Translations under genes and position numbers: made by a program
DNA from: Limimaricola sp.
Lineage (GTDB): Bacteria; Pseudomonadota; Alphaproteobacteria; Rhodobacterales; Rhodobacteraceae
DNA length: 64,000 nt
Reading direction: 5' to 3'
NCBI RefSeq assembly: GCF_016125575.1
Contig: NZ_WGLM01000004.1
Span: 897,475-961,474 of the forward strand
Notes under the pieces: model-generated
Told to the model about the DNA's origin: nothing
What the model saw: the letters and a program-made list of their open reading frames with translations, nothing else
The model's database searches: none
In this document: in pieces, positions 30,436-39,404 of the stretch
Layout: every line of letters begins with the position of its first letter
How positions within the stretch are numbered: position 1 is the first letter of the stretch

Positions 30436-30737
30436 AAAAAGCCCAGCTGCATCAGTTGCTGGCCCAGCCAGAGCCGCAGCCCCGGAGGCGGCGGCGTGTC
30501 GCGCCCCCGCGCGAAGCGCGGATCGGCGGCAAGTTGAACCAGCGTGGCACGTGGCCGGTCCGCCGGGGCCTGTGGCATGGCCGGCTGATCGACCGCCTCG
30601 GGCAGGCGATGCGGATCGGGCATCAGCCGCAATTGCGCGGGCTGGTGCCGTCTGGCGGGCAAGCGATCACCGGCGGGATGAGGGCCGACGGCGCCGCGAC
30701 CGGTCGGATGACCGGCAACGAAAACGAAGGGTAACAT
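30408..30737 (-). CDS. Hypothetical protein, Pro/Arg-rich
   Basis: 109 residues from ATG 30737, with AGGA 9 nt upstream. The composition is Pro-, Arg- and Ala-rich, as chance frames in GC-rich DNA often are, but the C-terminus LRLWLGQQLMQLGFFMVHPR looks like a genuine amphipathic or membrane-associated helix of a small rhodobacterial protein. A tiny ORF with a near-perfect ribosome site lies upstream on the same strand, and the 3' end is built into a large hairpin. No known family; existence moderately likely. Confidence 0.4.
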   Translation of the reverse strand: MLPFVFVAGHPTGRGAVGPHPAGDRLPARRHQPAQLRLMPDPHRLPEAVDQPAMPQAPADRPRATLVQLAADPRFARGRDTPPPPGLRLWLGQQLMQLGFFMVHPRRPG

Positions 30738-30810
30738 CGGAAGTGTTCCTGACGATGGAGAGAAGGATGCGCGGGGACATGGCCCGGCGCGGGCATGCTG
30801 CGGCTCTGCT

Positions 30811-30840
30811 TCAGCAGAGAATGATGGTTCCTTGGTTCAT
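30811..30840 (-). CDS. Candidate 9-codon ORF / leader peptide
   Basis: MNQGTIILC and a TGA, preceded by GAAGGAGG (30846-30853) ending 5 nt before the ATG, one of the best Shine-Dalgarno sequences in the window. The stop lies in the loop of a small hairpin (CTCTGC 30804-30809 with GCAGAG 30814-30819). No ribosome site this good is expected by chance in a gap. It could be a leader peptide for the gene starting at 30737, or the start of an unrecognised small RNA; translation is unproven. Confidence 0.3.
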   Translation of the reverse strand: MNQGTIILC

Positions 30841-30973
30841 TGCAGCCTCCTTCGTCAGCGCGACTTGCGCAGCGGGTGAAGAGCAAATACGTGCACGGGG
30901 TCGGTCTTGCAAAGCCTGTTTTCGGCCCGTCCCAGTATATTCACGCGGGCGTGACTTTTTTGCCAAGGCCTCG

Positions 30974-31003
30974 CTTGACAGCTCTTCTGGCGACGCCTAT
31001 CTG
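30974..31003 (+). promoter_or_regulatory. groESL promoter
   Basis: TTGACA (30975-30980), 17 bp, TATCTG (30998-31003). CTTGAC with CCTATCT also fits the RpoH-type heat-shock promoter of alphaproteobacteria, so both sigma factors could use it. The CIRCE element begins 8 bp after the -10. Confidence 0.75.
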
Positions 31004-31010
31004 CCTGCTG

Positions 31011-31037
31011 TTAGCACTCGACCACAGAGAGTGCCAA
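31011..31037 (+). promoter_or_regulatory. CIRCE operator (HrcA site)
   Basis: TTAGCACTC (31011-31019), nine bases, GAGTGCCAA (31029-31037). It matches the CIRCE consensus at 17 of 18 arm positions with the canonical 9-bp spacer. Located at the expected transcription start, 49 bp before groES, for repression by HrcA. Confidence 0.95.
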
Positions 31038-31085
31038 CACCCCGCATCGCGGGGCGCAGAAACGCTAACGCAAGGAGCTGCAAGA

Positions 31086-31400
31086 ATGGCTTTCAAACCG
31101 CTGCACGATCGCGTGCTGGTTCGCCGGGTCGAAGGTGAAGAAAAGACCAAGGGTGGTCTGATCATTCCCGACACCGCCAAGGAAAAGCCCGCCGAGGGTG
31201 AAGTTGTTGCCTGCGGCGACGGCGCCCGCAAGGATTCGGGCGAATTGATCCCGATGGCCGTGAATGTCGGCGACCGCATCCTGTTCGGCAAATGGTCGGG
31301 CACCGAGGTCACCGTCGACGGCGAGGAAATGCTGATCATGAAGGAAAGCGATATCCTCGGGATCATCTCGTCGAAGGGCGCGTCGGCCAAAGCCGCCTGA
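31086..31400 (+). CDS. groES: Co-chaperonin GroES
   Basis: 104 residues from ATG 31086, with AAGGAG 8 nt upstream. [12 protein letters not shown] is the family signature, followed by the mobile loop [18 protein letters not shown] that binds GroEL. Forms the heptameric lid of the chaperonin. Controlled by the CIRCE/heat-shock promoter upstream; 54 bp before groEL. Confidence 0.99.
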   Translation: MAFKPLHDRVLVRRVEGEEKTKGGLIIPDTAKEKPAEGEVVACGDGARKDSGELIPMAVNVGDRILFGKWSGTEVTVDGEEMLIMKESDILGIISSKGASAKAA

Positions 31401-33101
<1,701 letters not shown>

Positions 33102-33128
33102 GCTGTCCCGTCGCTGACGGACTGCGGA

Positions 33129-33156
33129 AAGGGGGCCCTTGGGCCCCCTTTCTTTT
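33129..33156 (+). terminator. groESL terminator
   Basis: AAGGGGGCCC (33129-33138) and GGGCCCCCTT (33141-33150) form a perfect 10-bp stem over a two-base centre, then TCTTTTTT. Strong intrinsic terminator. Confidence 0.93.
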
Positions 33157-33169
33157 TTGGCGGGTCGTA

Positions 33170-33185
33170 ATTGGTCACGACCAAT
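33170..33185. repeat. 16-bp palindrome downstream of groESL terminator
   Basis: ATTGGTC, two bases, GACCAAT: perfect 7-bp arms, 56 bp before the DMT transporter start. Possible operator for that gene; no regulator is beside it. Confidence 0.45.
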
Positions 33186-33240
33186 CGAGGCGTCGCGCAA
33201 CTGATCTTGTGCGGAGCCATGCAAGGCGCGAGAAGCATGC

Positions 33241-34107
33241 ATGCGCCTTGCCCTGATGATCCTTGCCGCGCTGATCGCGCTAGCGGCCAACTCGGTCCTT
33301 ATCCGCCTCGCCGTTGTCGAATACGGGGCCGATCCTGCTGCCTTCGGCGTGGTCCGGGTGGCGGCAGGGGCAATGGCGCTGGCGCTGCTGATGTGGGGCA
33401 GCGGACGGCGCTGGCCGCCGATGGCGACGGGCCGCAGGTTGGCCGGGGCGGGAATGCTGGCGCTTTACGTCGCGGGATTCTCGCTGGCCTACCGGACGCT
33501 CGATGCGGGGCTGGGTGCGCTGCTGCTGTTCGGTGCGGTGCAAATGACGGTTTTTGCGGTTGTCGTCGCGCGCGGCGAAGCGGTGCCGCCGCGGCGCTGG
33601 ATCGGCGCAGGCATCGCGTTTGCGGGCCTCTTGGTGCTGCTCTGGCCCGGCGGCACAACGGGGCATGTTGCGCTACGTGATGCTTTGGCAATGCTTGTCG
33701 CTGGCGGGGCTTGGGGCATCTACACCTTGCTGGGCCGTGGCGGGGCCGATCCGGTGCCGGCGACCGCCGCCAATTTCGTGTTGGCCCTGCCACTGGTCCT
33801 GCCGCTTTGGGCGCTGGCGGGTCATGGCCTGTCATTTCCGGCACTGGGGCTGGCCGTAACCTCGGGCGCGGTGACGTCGGGTCTGGGTTACGTGCTGTTC
33901 TACAGCATCGTTGCGCGGATCGACGCGACGCTGGCCGGGATTGCGCAACTGTCCGTTCCGGTCATTGCCACGCTGGGCGGCCTTGCCCTGATCGGAGAGC
34001 CGGTCACGCTGAGGCTGGTCCTTGCCGGGGCGATGGTTCTGGGCGGCATCGGTTTTTCGATCCGCCGCGGCGGTGCTCAGCGCAGGATCGGCTCGAGCGG
34101 GTCGTAG
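33241..34107 (+). CDS. DMT superfamily (EamA) transporter
   Basis: 288 residues, ten predicted membrane helices in two EamA repeats (about 5-125 and 140-280). The family exports metabolites or imports amino acids; substrate unknown. The ATG at 33241 lies in the loop between perfect arms CAAGGCGC (33222-33229) and GCGCCTTG (33243-33250), which may modulate translation. The 3' end overlaps the convergent Nudix gene by 31 bp. Confidence 0.85.
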   Translation: MRLALMILAALIALAANSVLIRLAVVEYGADPAAFGVVRVAAGAMALALLMWGSGRRWPPMATGRRLAGAGMLALYVAGFSLAYRTLDAGLGALLLFGAVQMTVFAVVVARGEAVPPRRWIGAGIAFAGLLVLLWPGGTTGHVALRDALAMLVAGGAWGIYTLLGRGGADPVPATAANFVLALPLVLPLWALAGHGLSFPALGLAVTSGAVTSGLGYVLFYSIVARIDATLAGIAQLSVPVIATLGGLALIGEPVTLRLVLAGAMVLGGIGFSIRRGGAQRRIGSSGS

Positions 34108-34538
34108 GCCGGCGCGCCCGGGTCGCGCCAGGCCACGGCGGCAAGGCTGTCAGGCTTGACCCGCAGTGCCGCCATCTGCGCCCGCGTGACCCAGCGACGC
34201 ATGCTGACCACGCCCTCGGGATCTGTCCAGTCGCCATCAGGATCGCCCTTCAACAGGCGGCAGCGAAAGTAGATGTCGACCTGGTGAAACGGGCCGGTCG
34301 GATCATGGAATTCATTGACGAGGCAGGGCGCGCCGACCGCCACGTCAAGGCCGGTTTCCTCATGAACCTCGCGCCGCAGGTTGTCGGGCAGCGAGGCATG
34401 CGGTTCGACCCCGCCGCCGGGCGCACACCACAAGTGGCTGCGCCCTTTCCAGGCATTGACCAGTAACAGCCGACCTTCGCGCAAGATGATCGCACGGGTG
34501 GCAAGACGAACGGGCGGTTGTCGCGACGCGGCAGGCAT
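34077..34538 (-). CDS. Nudix hydrolase
   Basis: 153 residues from ATG 34538. The Nudix box is GGGVEPHASLPDNLRREVHEETGL in two pieces: GGGVEPHASLPDNL then RREVHEETGL. The metal-binding REVHEETG core is intact, but the first Glu of the consensus (Gx5E) is Ala. Hydrolyses a nucleoside diphosphate linked to another group; substrate not predictable. Convergent with and overlapping the DMT transporter gene. Confidence 0.85.
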   Translation of the reverse strand: MPAASRQPPVRLATRAIILREGRLLLVNAWKGRSHLWCAPGGGVEPHASLPDNLRREVHEETGLDVAVGAPCLVNEFHDPTGPFHQVDIYFRCRLLKGDPDGDWTDPEGVVSMRRWVTRAQMAALRVKPDSLAAVAWRDPGAPAYDPLEPILR

Positions 34539-34626
34539 AGCGCCCAACCTGCCGCGCGGGCCCGTGGGGTGCAAGCCGTGAATGCCCGCTGTCAACCGGC
34601 CCGGTCTGCGTGTTAGATCGCTGTTC

Positions 34627-35364
34627 ATGAAACCCGTCGCCCAGGTCAGCGCGCGCCTGTTGCCCGTTCCCGAAAAGCATGCCGCCGCGCCCGAGCGCGA
34701 CGCGGTGGTGCTGTTGCATGGGCTGGGCCGCACACAAGCGTCGTTCACGCTGATGCAACAGGCGCTGGAGGACGCGGGCTATTGCGTCGTCAATTCCGGC
34801 TATCGCTCGCGCGAGGCGCATGTCGAGACGCTGGCCGACAGTACCCTGCCGCGCGACGTGGCCGCCTGCGGCGACCGGCGCGTGAACTTCGTCACCCACT
34901 CGATGGGAGCTATCGTCCTGCGCGCTTGGCTAGCACGGCACCGCCCGGCGCGAATGGGCCGCGTGGTGATGCTGGCGCCGCCAAATGGCGGCTCGGAACT
35001 GGTGGACGCGGTGGCGGGTCTGACGCTGTTCGGCTGGATCCTTGGCCCCGCGGGATTGCAATTGCGCACCGGCAAGGAAGGGTTGCCGCGGCAATTGCCC
35101 GATCCTGACTATGCTGTCGGCATCATCGCCGGAGACATGAGCCTGAACCCGGTCTTTTCGGCCGTGATCGGCGAACCGAACGACGGCAAGGTCTCGGTCG
35201 CCTCGACACGGCTCAGCGGCATGACCGATCACCTTGTCCTGCCGGTCAACCACACATGGATAATGATGAACCCGCTGGTCATCGCGCAGGTGCGGGCATT
35301 CCTTGCCACGGGCCGGTTCGACCGGGCGCTCACCCTGCGCAACGTCATCTTCCCGCCGGGCTGA
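34627..35364 (+). CDS. Lipase-like alpha/beta hydrolase
   Basis: 245 residues from ATG 34627 ([13 protein letters not shown]). [14 protein letters not shown] is the oxyanion region; [10 protein letters not shown] holds the nucleophile serine; the C-terminal [11 protein letters not shown] supplies the catalytic His. It resembles PGAP1/triacylglycerol-lipase-like proteins. No signal peptide is clear. Substrate unknown. Confidence 0.8.
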   Translation: MKPVAQVSARLLPVPEKHAAAPERDAVVLLHGLGRTQASFTLMQQALEDAGYCVVNSGYRSREAHVETLADSTLPRDVAACGDRRVNFVTHSMGAIVLRAWLARHRPARMGRVVMLAPPNGGSELVDAVAGLTLFGWILGPAGLQLRTGKEGLPRQLPDPDYAVGIIAGDMSLNPVFSAVIGEPNDGKVSVASTRLSGMTDHLVLPVNHTWIMMNPLVIAQVRAFLATGRFDRALTLRNVIFPPG

Positions 35365-35365
35365 G

Positions 35366-35430
35366 GCAGGGGGGCGCTGCCCCCCTCGGCCATGCGGCCT
35401 TCACCCCCCGGGATATTTGCAAGGCAAAGG
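35366..35430. repeat. Intergenic GC-rich repeat (copy 2, inverted)
   Basis: Read on the minus strand it gives AAATATCCCGGGGGGTG, GGCCGCATGGCCGAG, then GGGGGGCAGCGCCCCCC, matching copy 1 at 29305-29362 in the same order. The perfect hairpin GGGGGGC/GCCCCCC lies at about 35369-35385. Between the hydrolase and purK stops, so it may act as a bidirectional terminator. Confidence 0.65.
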
Positions 35431-35447
35431 CGGGCAGGTGGGGTTCG

Positions 35448-36512
35448 TCAGGGCCTGACGATGCGGTTGACATGGCCCATCTTGCGGCCCGGCCGCGCCT
35501 CTGCCTTGCCATAGAGGTGGATCGCGGCGCCCTCGGCGGCGAGTTCCGGAAGGCGGGCGATGTCGTCGCCGATCAGGTTTTCCATCTGCACGTCGGCGAG
35601 GCGCGTGCCGTCGCCCAGCGGCCAGCCCGCGATCGCGCGGATATGCTGTTCGAACTGGTCGATCAGGCAGCCGTTCTGCGTCCAGTGGCCGGAATTGTGA
35701 ACCCGCGGCGCGAATTCGTTGACCACGAGGCCGTCGGGCGTCACGAAAAGCTCTACCCCCATGACCCCGACGTAATCGAGCGCGTTCAGCATCCGTGCCG
35801 CGATAAGGACGGCATCCGAGCGTAGCGCGGCCGAGATACGGGCGGGCACCGTCGTGGTGCGCAGGATGCCGTCGCGGTGCAAGTTTTCGCCGGGGTCGAA
35901 ACAGGCGACAGCCCCGTCAAGCCCGCGGGCGCCGATCACCGAGATCTCGGCCCGGAATGGCACGAAGCCTTCGAGGATCGCAGGCGCGCCTTTCAGCGAA
36001 GCGAGGGCGTTTGGCGCGTCATCCGGCGCCATGATCCGCGCCTGTCCCTTTCCGTCATACCCCAGCCGGCGGGTCTTGAGGATGGCGGGCGTACCGATTT
36101 CGTCCAGCGCGATGGCAAGGCTGGCGGCATCTTCGACCGCGGCAAAAGGCGCGGTGGCAAGGCCAAGGTCCTGAAGAAAGGTCTTTTCGGTCAGACGGTC
36201 CTGAGAGGTGGCCAAGGCCCGGCGGCCGGGCCGGATCGGACGGGTGGCCTCGAGCAGGTCGAGCGCGGCGGTAGGCACGTTCTCGAACTCGTAGGTGATG
36301 ACGTCGACACTGGCGGCGAAGGCGGCCAGCGCCTTGGCATCGTCATAGGGGGCGGTCGTCAGGGCATGGGCCACATCGGCCGCGGGTGCCGCACCGGGCT
36401 CGAATATGTGGGTGCGATAGCCCAGTCGGGCCGCCGCGACAGACAGCATCCGGCCCAGCTGACCGCCGCCGAGGATGCCGATGGTCGCGCCTTGGGCCAG
36501 CGTCTCAGTCAT
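35448..36512 (-). CDS. purK: N5-carboxyaminoimidazole ribonucleotide synthase
   Basis: 354 residues of the ATP-grasp family, from ATG 36512. [19 protein letters not shown] opens the protein; [11 protein letters not shown] is the ATP-binding loop; [14 protein letters not shown] holds the metal and substrate residues. Carboxylates AIR with bicarbonate and ATP in purine synthesis. Its start overlaps the purE stop by 8 bp: a coupled purEK pair. Confidence 0.97.
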   Translation of the reverse strand: MTETLAQGATIGILGGGQLGRMLSVAAARLGYRTHIFEPGAAPAADVAHALTTAPYDDAKALAAFAASVDVITYEFENVPTAALDLLEATRPIRPGRRALATSQDRLTEKTFLQDLGLATAPFAAVEDAASLAIALDEIGTPAILKTRRLGYDGKGQARIMAPDDAPNALASLKGAPAILEGFVPFRAEISVIGARGLDGAVACFDPGENLHRDGILRTTTVPARISAALRSDAVLIAARMLNALDYVGVMGVELFVTPDGLVVNEFAPRVHNSGHWTQNGCLIDQFEQHIRAIAGWPLGDGTRLADVQMENLIGDDIARLPELAAEGAAIHLYGKAEARPGRKMGHVNRIVRP

Positions 36513-36987
36513 CTGTCGGAACCTCGGGGATCGAGGCGGACAGTGCCGCGCGCCATGCATCCAGGCGGGTGGCAAGCGCCGGATCGTTCAGCGCAAGGAT
36601 TGCCGCGGCCATCAGGCCAGCATTGGCCGCACCGCCGATCGCCATGGTGGCGACCGGATAGCCCTTGGGCATCTGAACGATGGAATAGAGCGAATCGACG
36701 CCGGAAAGCGCCTTGGTCTGTACCGGCACACCGATCACCGGAAGCCGGGTCTTGGATGCCATCATGCCCGGCAGGTGCGCCGCCCCGCCGGCCCCGGCGA
36801 TGATCACCTTAAGCCCGCGATCCACCGCCGCATGGCCATAATCCCACAGCCGGTCGGGGGTGCGGTGGGCCGAGACGATGCGCGTCTCGTAGGGCACCGC
36901 CAGTTCGTCGAGGATCTCGGCCGCGGCGCGCAAGGTCGGCCAGTCAGACTGGCTTCCCATGATGATGCCGACCTGGGCTATGCTCAT
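36505..36987 (-). CDS. purE: N5-carboxyaminoimidazole ribonucleotide mutase
   Basis: 160 residues, class I Pur[23 protein letters not shown] and [12 protein letters not shown] are the family motifs, with the catalytic His in SAHR. Converts N5-CAIR to CAIR, the product of PurK, next in the operon. GGGGGAG precedes the ATG. Confidence 0.97.
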   Translation of the reverse strand: MSIAQVGIIMGSQSDWPTLRAAAEILDELAVPYETRIVSAHRTPDRLWDYGHAAVDRGLKVIIAGAGGAAHLPGMMASKTRLPVIGVPVQTKALSGVDSLYSIVQMPKGYPVATMAIGGAANAGLMAAAILALNDPALATRLDAWRAALSASIPEVPTDD

Positions 36988-37061
36988 CGCCGCTCCCCCT
37001 CGTCAAGGAAGCGGCACCATAGCAGGGCAATCGCCACGCGCAATCGCCCGGCAGCGGCGGA

Positions 37062-37295
37062 TCAGGCGATGATGTCGGGCAGGATGCGGTCTTCCAGCTG
37101 GGTGATCTGGTCCTTCAGCATCAGCTTCTGCTTCTTGAGGCGCCGCAGCGTCAGCATGTCGGCTGAGCCGCGTTCCTGCAGGGCATGAATGGCCTCATCA
37201 AGGTCGCGGTGCTGCGATTTCAGCATCGCCAGCTTGACGCGCAAAACCTCGACCTCGTCCATTCTGGAAAAGCTGTTCAACGCATCCGTCCCCAT
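37062..37295 (-). CDS. DUF465 (YdcH-like) small coiled-coil protein
   Basis: 77 residues from ATG 37295. HRDLDEAI followed by RRLKKQKLMLKDQITQLE is the DUF465/YdcH motif; helical throughout. Function unknown. Divergent from hsp20 with a 148-bp control region between them; ATG 37262 is an alternative start. Confidence 0.8.
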   Translation of the reverse strand: MGTDALNSFSRMDEVEVLRVKLAMLKSQHRDLDEAIHALQERGSADMLTLRRLKKQKLMLKDQITQLEDRILPDIIA

Positions 37296-37348
37296 GCGAA
37301 CTTTGCCTGCAACATAGGTCCTGCGGGCCCATTCGCCTAGTGCTTCCT

Positions 37349-37377
37349 CTTGCAGGGGGGCGGCGCACGCCCCATAT
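37349..37377 (+). promoter_or_regulatory. Heat-shock (RpoH-type) promoter of hsp20
   Basis: CTTGCAG (37349-37355), 14 bp, CCCCATAT (37370-37377): close to the sigma-32 consensus CTTGAA-N13/14-CCCCATnT. It lies 66 bp before the small heat-shock gene, the expected distance. Confidence 0.7.
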
Positions 37378-37443
37378 TTCCAAGGCTGGCTGCTGCAGGA
37401 TGCGGGGCCACACCTGACTGTCGCTTTGTAAAGGACGTGTCGC

Positions 37444-37866
37444 ATGACGAAATTGACCCTGGGGACCCATCCCTTTCTTCTGGGTTTTGAACAGCTGGAA
37501 CGTTTGGTGGAACGCACCGCCAAGACCGGCAACGATGGCTACCCCCCCTACAATATCGAGCAGACGTCTGAACGCTCGTACCGGATCACGCTTGCCGTGG
37601 CCGGTTTCGCCGAGAGCGACCTGTCGATCACCGTCGAGGATAACAGCCTCGTCATTCGGGGACGGCAGAGCGACGACAGCGAAGGGCGTATTTTCCTGCA
37701 TCGGGGGATTGCCGCGCGGCAATTCCAGCGCAGCTTCATCCTTGCCGACGGTGTCGACGTTGGCGAAGCCGTGATGGAAAACGGCCTGCTGCATGTGGAC
37801 CTAACAAGGTCGGTCCCTGACAGCGTCGTTCAAACGATCAAAATCAGGAAGGGGTCCGGAAAATGA
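37444..37866 (+). CDS. Small heat-shock protein Hsp20
   Basis: 140 residues with one alpha-crystallin domain (about 35-125): YNIEQTSERSYRITLAVAGF, LVIRGRQ and the conserved AVMENGLLHVDL. ATP-independent holdase that binds unfolding proteins. IbpA-like (N-terminal FLLGFEQLERL). It overlaps the DUF1150 gene by 4 bp; preceded by an RpoH-type promoter. Confidence 0.95.
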   Translation: MTKLTLGTHPFLLGFEQLERLVERTAKTGNDGYPPYNIEQTSERSYRITLAVAGFAESDLSITVEDNSLVIRGRQSDDSEGRIFLHRGIAARQFQRSFILADGVDVGEAVMENGLLHVDLTRSVPDSVVQTIKIRKGSGK

Positions 37867-38087
37867 ATACCAAATTCGACTTGTCGGCCTTGGGCGACAA
37901 CGTGGTTTACGTCAAGGCGGTGCCGGTGGCATCACTGCCGTCGGAGATGCGCGACCGGGTCGGTGACCTTGAACAGTTGTTCGCGGTCCACCGTGCCGAT
38001 GGCGAGCAGATCGCCCTTGTCGCCGATCGCCAGCTTGCCTTCATCCTTGCCCGCCAGCACGACATGGTTCCGATGACCGTGCATTAG
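37863..38087 (+). CDS. DUF1150 protein
   Basis: 74 residues. VVYVKAVPVASLP and FAVHRADGEQIALVADRQLAF are the DUF1150 motif, a family found in alphaproteobacteria almost always behind hsp20. Function unknown; co-expression with Hsp20 is implied by the ATGA overlap and shared promoter. Confidence 0.88.
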   Translation: MNTKFDLSALGDNVVYVKAVPVASLPSEMRDRVGDLEQLFAVHRADGEQIALVADRQLAFILARQHDMVPMTVH

Positions 38088-38167
38088 TCGCGACGGAACT
38101 TGACCTCTGGGCCGTTGCAACGGCATCAGGGCCGCGACATTTCACGGCCGACCTTTCGGAGACCTTC

Positions 38168-38650
38168 ATGACCGTTTCGACCTACTCGCGCAGCCAGATA
38201 ATCCTGCACTGGCTGATCGCGCTGGCGATTGCCTTCAATTACCTTTTCTCCGACGGCGTGAGCCATGCCTATCGGTCGTTCCTGCGCAGCGGGCAGGCGG
38301 TATCGGACATCGGCGCGACGGTGCATGTCTATGTGGGTTTGGCGGTGATCGCGCTGGTCGCGCTTCGGCTGGTGCTGCGGTGGGTGCGCGGCGTGCCGCC
38401 GGCACCTGCCACCGAATCAGAGTTGATGCGGCGCGTGGGCGAATGGACCCATCTGGCGCTTTACGTCCTGATGCTGGGTGTGCCGGTGCTGGGCGCAGTG
38501 GCGTGGTACATGGGCATCACCGCGGTCGGCCAGCTCCATTCGCTGGCGGCGAACCTGATCCTGTTGGTGGCTGGCCTGCACGCTGCGGCAGCACTTTTCC
38601 ATCATTACATCCTGCGTGACGGGCTGCTGTTGCGCATGGTGCGGTTCTAG
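38168..38650 (+). CDS. Cytochrome b561 family protein (first of tandem pair)
   Basis: 160 residues with four predicted membrane helices. Heme-ligand candidates are His14 (IILHWLIAL), His52 (ATVHVYVGL), His105 region (GQLHSLAAN) and the HAAAALFHHYILRDGLL end. Moves electrons from a quinol pool to a periplasmic acceptor. It is 48% or so similar by eye to the next gene, so the two arose by duplication (not computed). Confidence 0.85.
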   Translation: MTVSTYSRSQIILHWLIALAIAFNYLFSDGVSHAYRSFLRSGQAVSDIGATVHVYVGLAVIALVALRLVLRWVRGVPPAPATESELMRRVGEWTHLALYVLMLGVPVLGAVAWYMGITAVGQLHSLAANLILLVAGLHAAAALFHHYILRDGLLLRMVRF

Positions 38651-38828
38651 GCTGCATAAACCGCGCTAAACATTCGGCCGAGCGGCCTAAACCGGGGCTG
38701 TGATCAACCCCGGTTGAGTTGTCATCCTTGTGCCTGCCCGCCCATCACGGGCCCTGCCGGACGAACCCAAGCGGGTCGGCCGGGCAAGGGGGCCGGATGG
38801 GCCGGCCCCGGCCAAAGGATTTCGACAC

Positions 38829-39317
38829 ATGGCGCAGCCGACAGGGTATTCCCGCATCCAGATCGTCCTTCACTGGACCATTCTTTTCCTTATCATCGCA
38901 AATTACCTGACGGGCGAGGCGATGATCGCCGCCTTTGACGGGTTCTATGAAGACGGCGTCGATGCCATGAGCTGGCAGGCAGGCCTGCATGTCTGGTTCG
39001 GCACGGCTATTCTTGCCGCGGTGGCGCTGCGCCTTGGTCTGCGCTGGCGGCGCGGTGTGCCGCCGCTGGCCCCACAGACGCATGACGTGATGGCGGTGGC
39101 CGCGCATCTGACTCATGCCGCTCTATACGGGCTGCTGATGGCCGTGCCGGCCCTCGGGATGCTTGCGTGGTTCGCCGGTTGGACCGAGATGGGCGATGTT
39201 CACGTCGTGGCGATGAATGTGCTGATGACGTTGATCACGCTGCATGCCGGGGCGGCGCTGTTCCATCATTACGTGCTGCGTGATGGTCTGCTCATGCGGA
39301 TGATGCGACCATCCTGA
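38829..39317 (+). CDS. Cytochrome b561 family protein (second of tandem pair)
   Basis: 162 residues from ATG 38829, with AAAGGA 9 nt upstream. The same layout as the previous gene: IVLHWTILF, AGLHVWFGT, DVHVVAMNVL and HAGAALFHHYVLRDGLLMRM. The near-identical C-terminal FHHY(I/V)LRDGLL shows a tandem duplication. Partner protein not visible. Confidence 0.85.
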   Translation: MAQPTGYSRIQIVLHWTILFLIIANYLTGEAMIAAFDGFYEDGVDAMSWQAGLHVWFGTAILAAVALRLGLRWRRGVPPLAPQTHDVMAVAAHLTHAALYGLLMAVPALGMLAWFAGWTEMGDVHVVAMNVLMTLITLHAGAALFHHYVLRDGLLMRMMRPS

Positions 39318-39358
39318 GTTTTGGTCAGTCTGATCGTCAGGCTACTTGTCATGAAGAA

Positions 39359-39384
39359 GGGTGCGCGGACGAAGCCGCGCACCC
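39359..39384. terminator. Terminator between cytochrome b561 and sat/cysC
   Basis: A perfect 10-bp stem, GGGTGCGCGG (39359-39368) with CCGCGCACCC (39375-39384), over a six-base loop, flanked by GAAGAA and TTCTTC which could extend it. The U tract is weak. It sits between convergent genes. Confidence 0.6.
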
Positions 39385-39404
39385 TCGACTTCTTCAGCGG
39401 GGCC

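Noticed and set aside
30767..31138. Plus-strand ORF with a GGAGAGAAGG before ATG 30767
   Set aside because: It runs through the CIRCE/promoter region into groES in another frame and has Arg/Ser-rich random composition.
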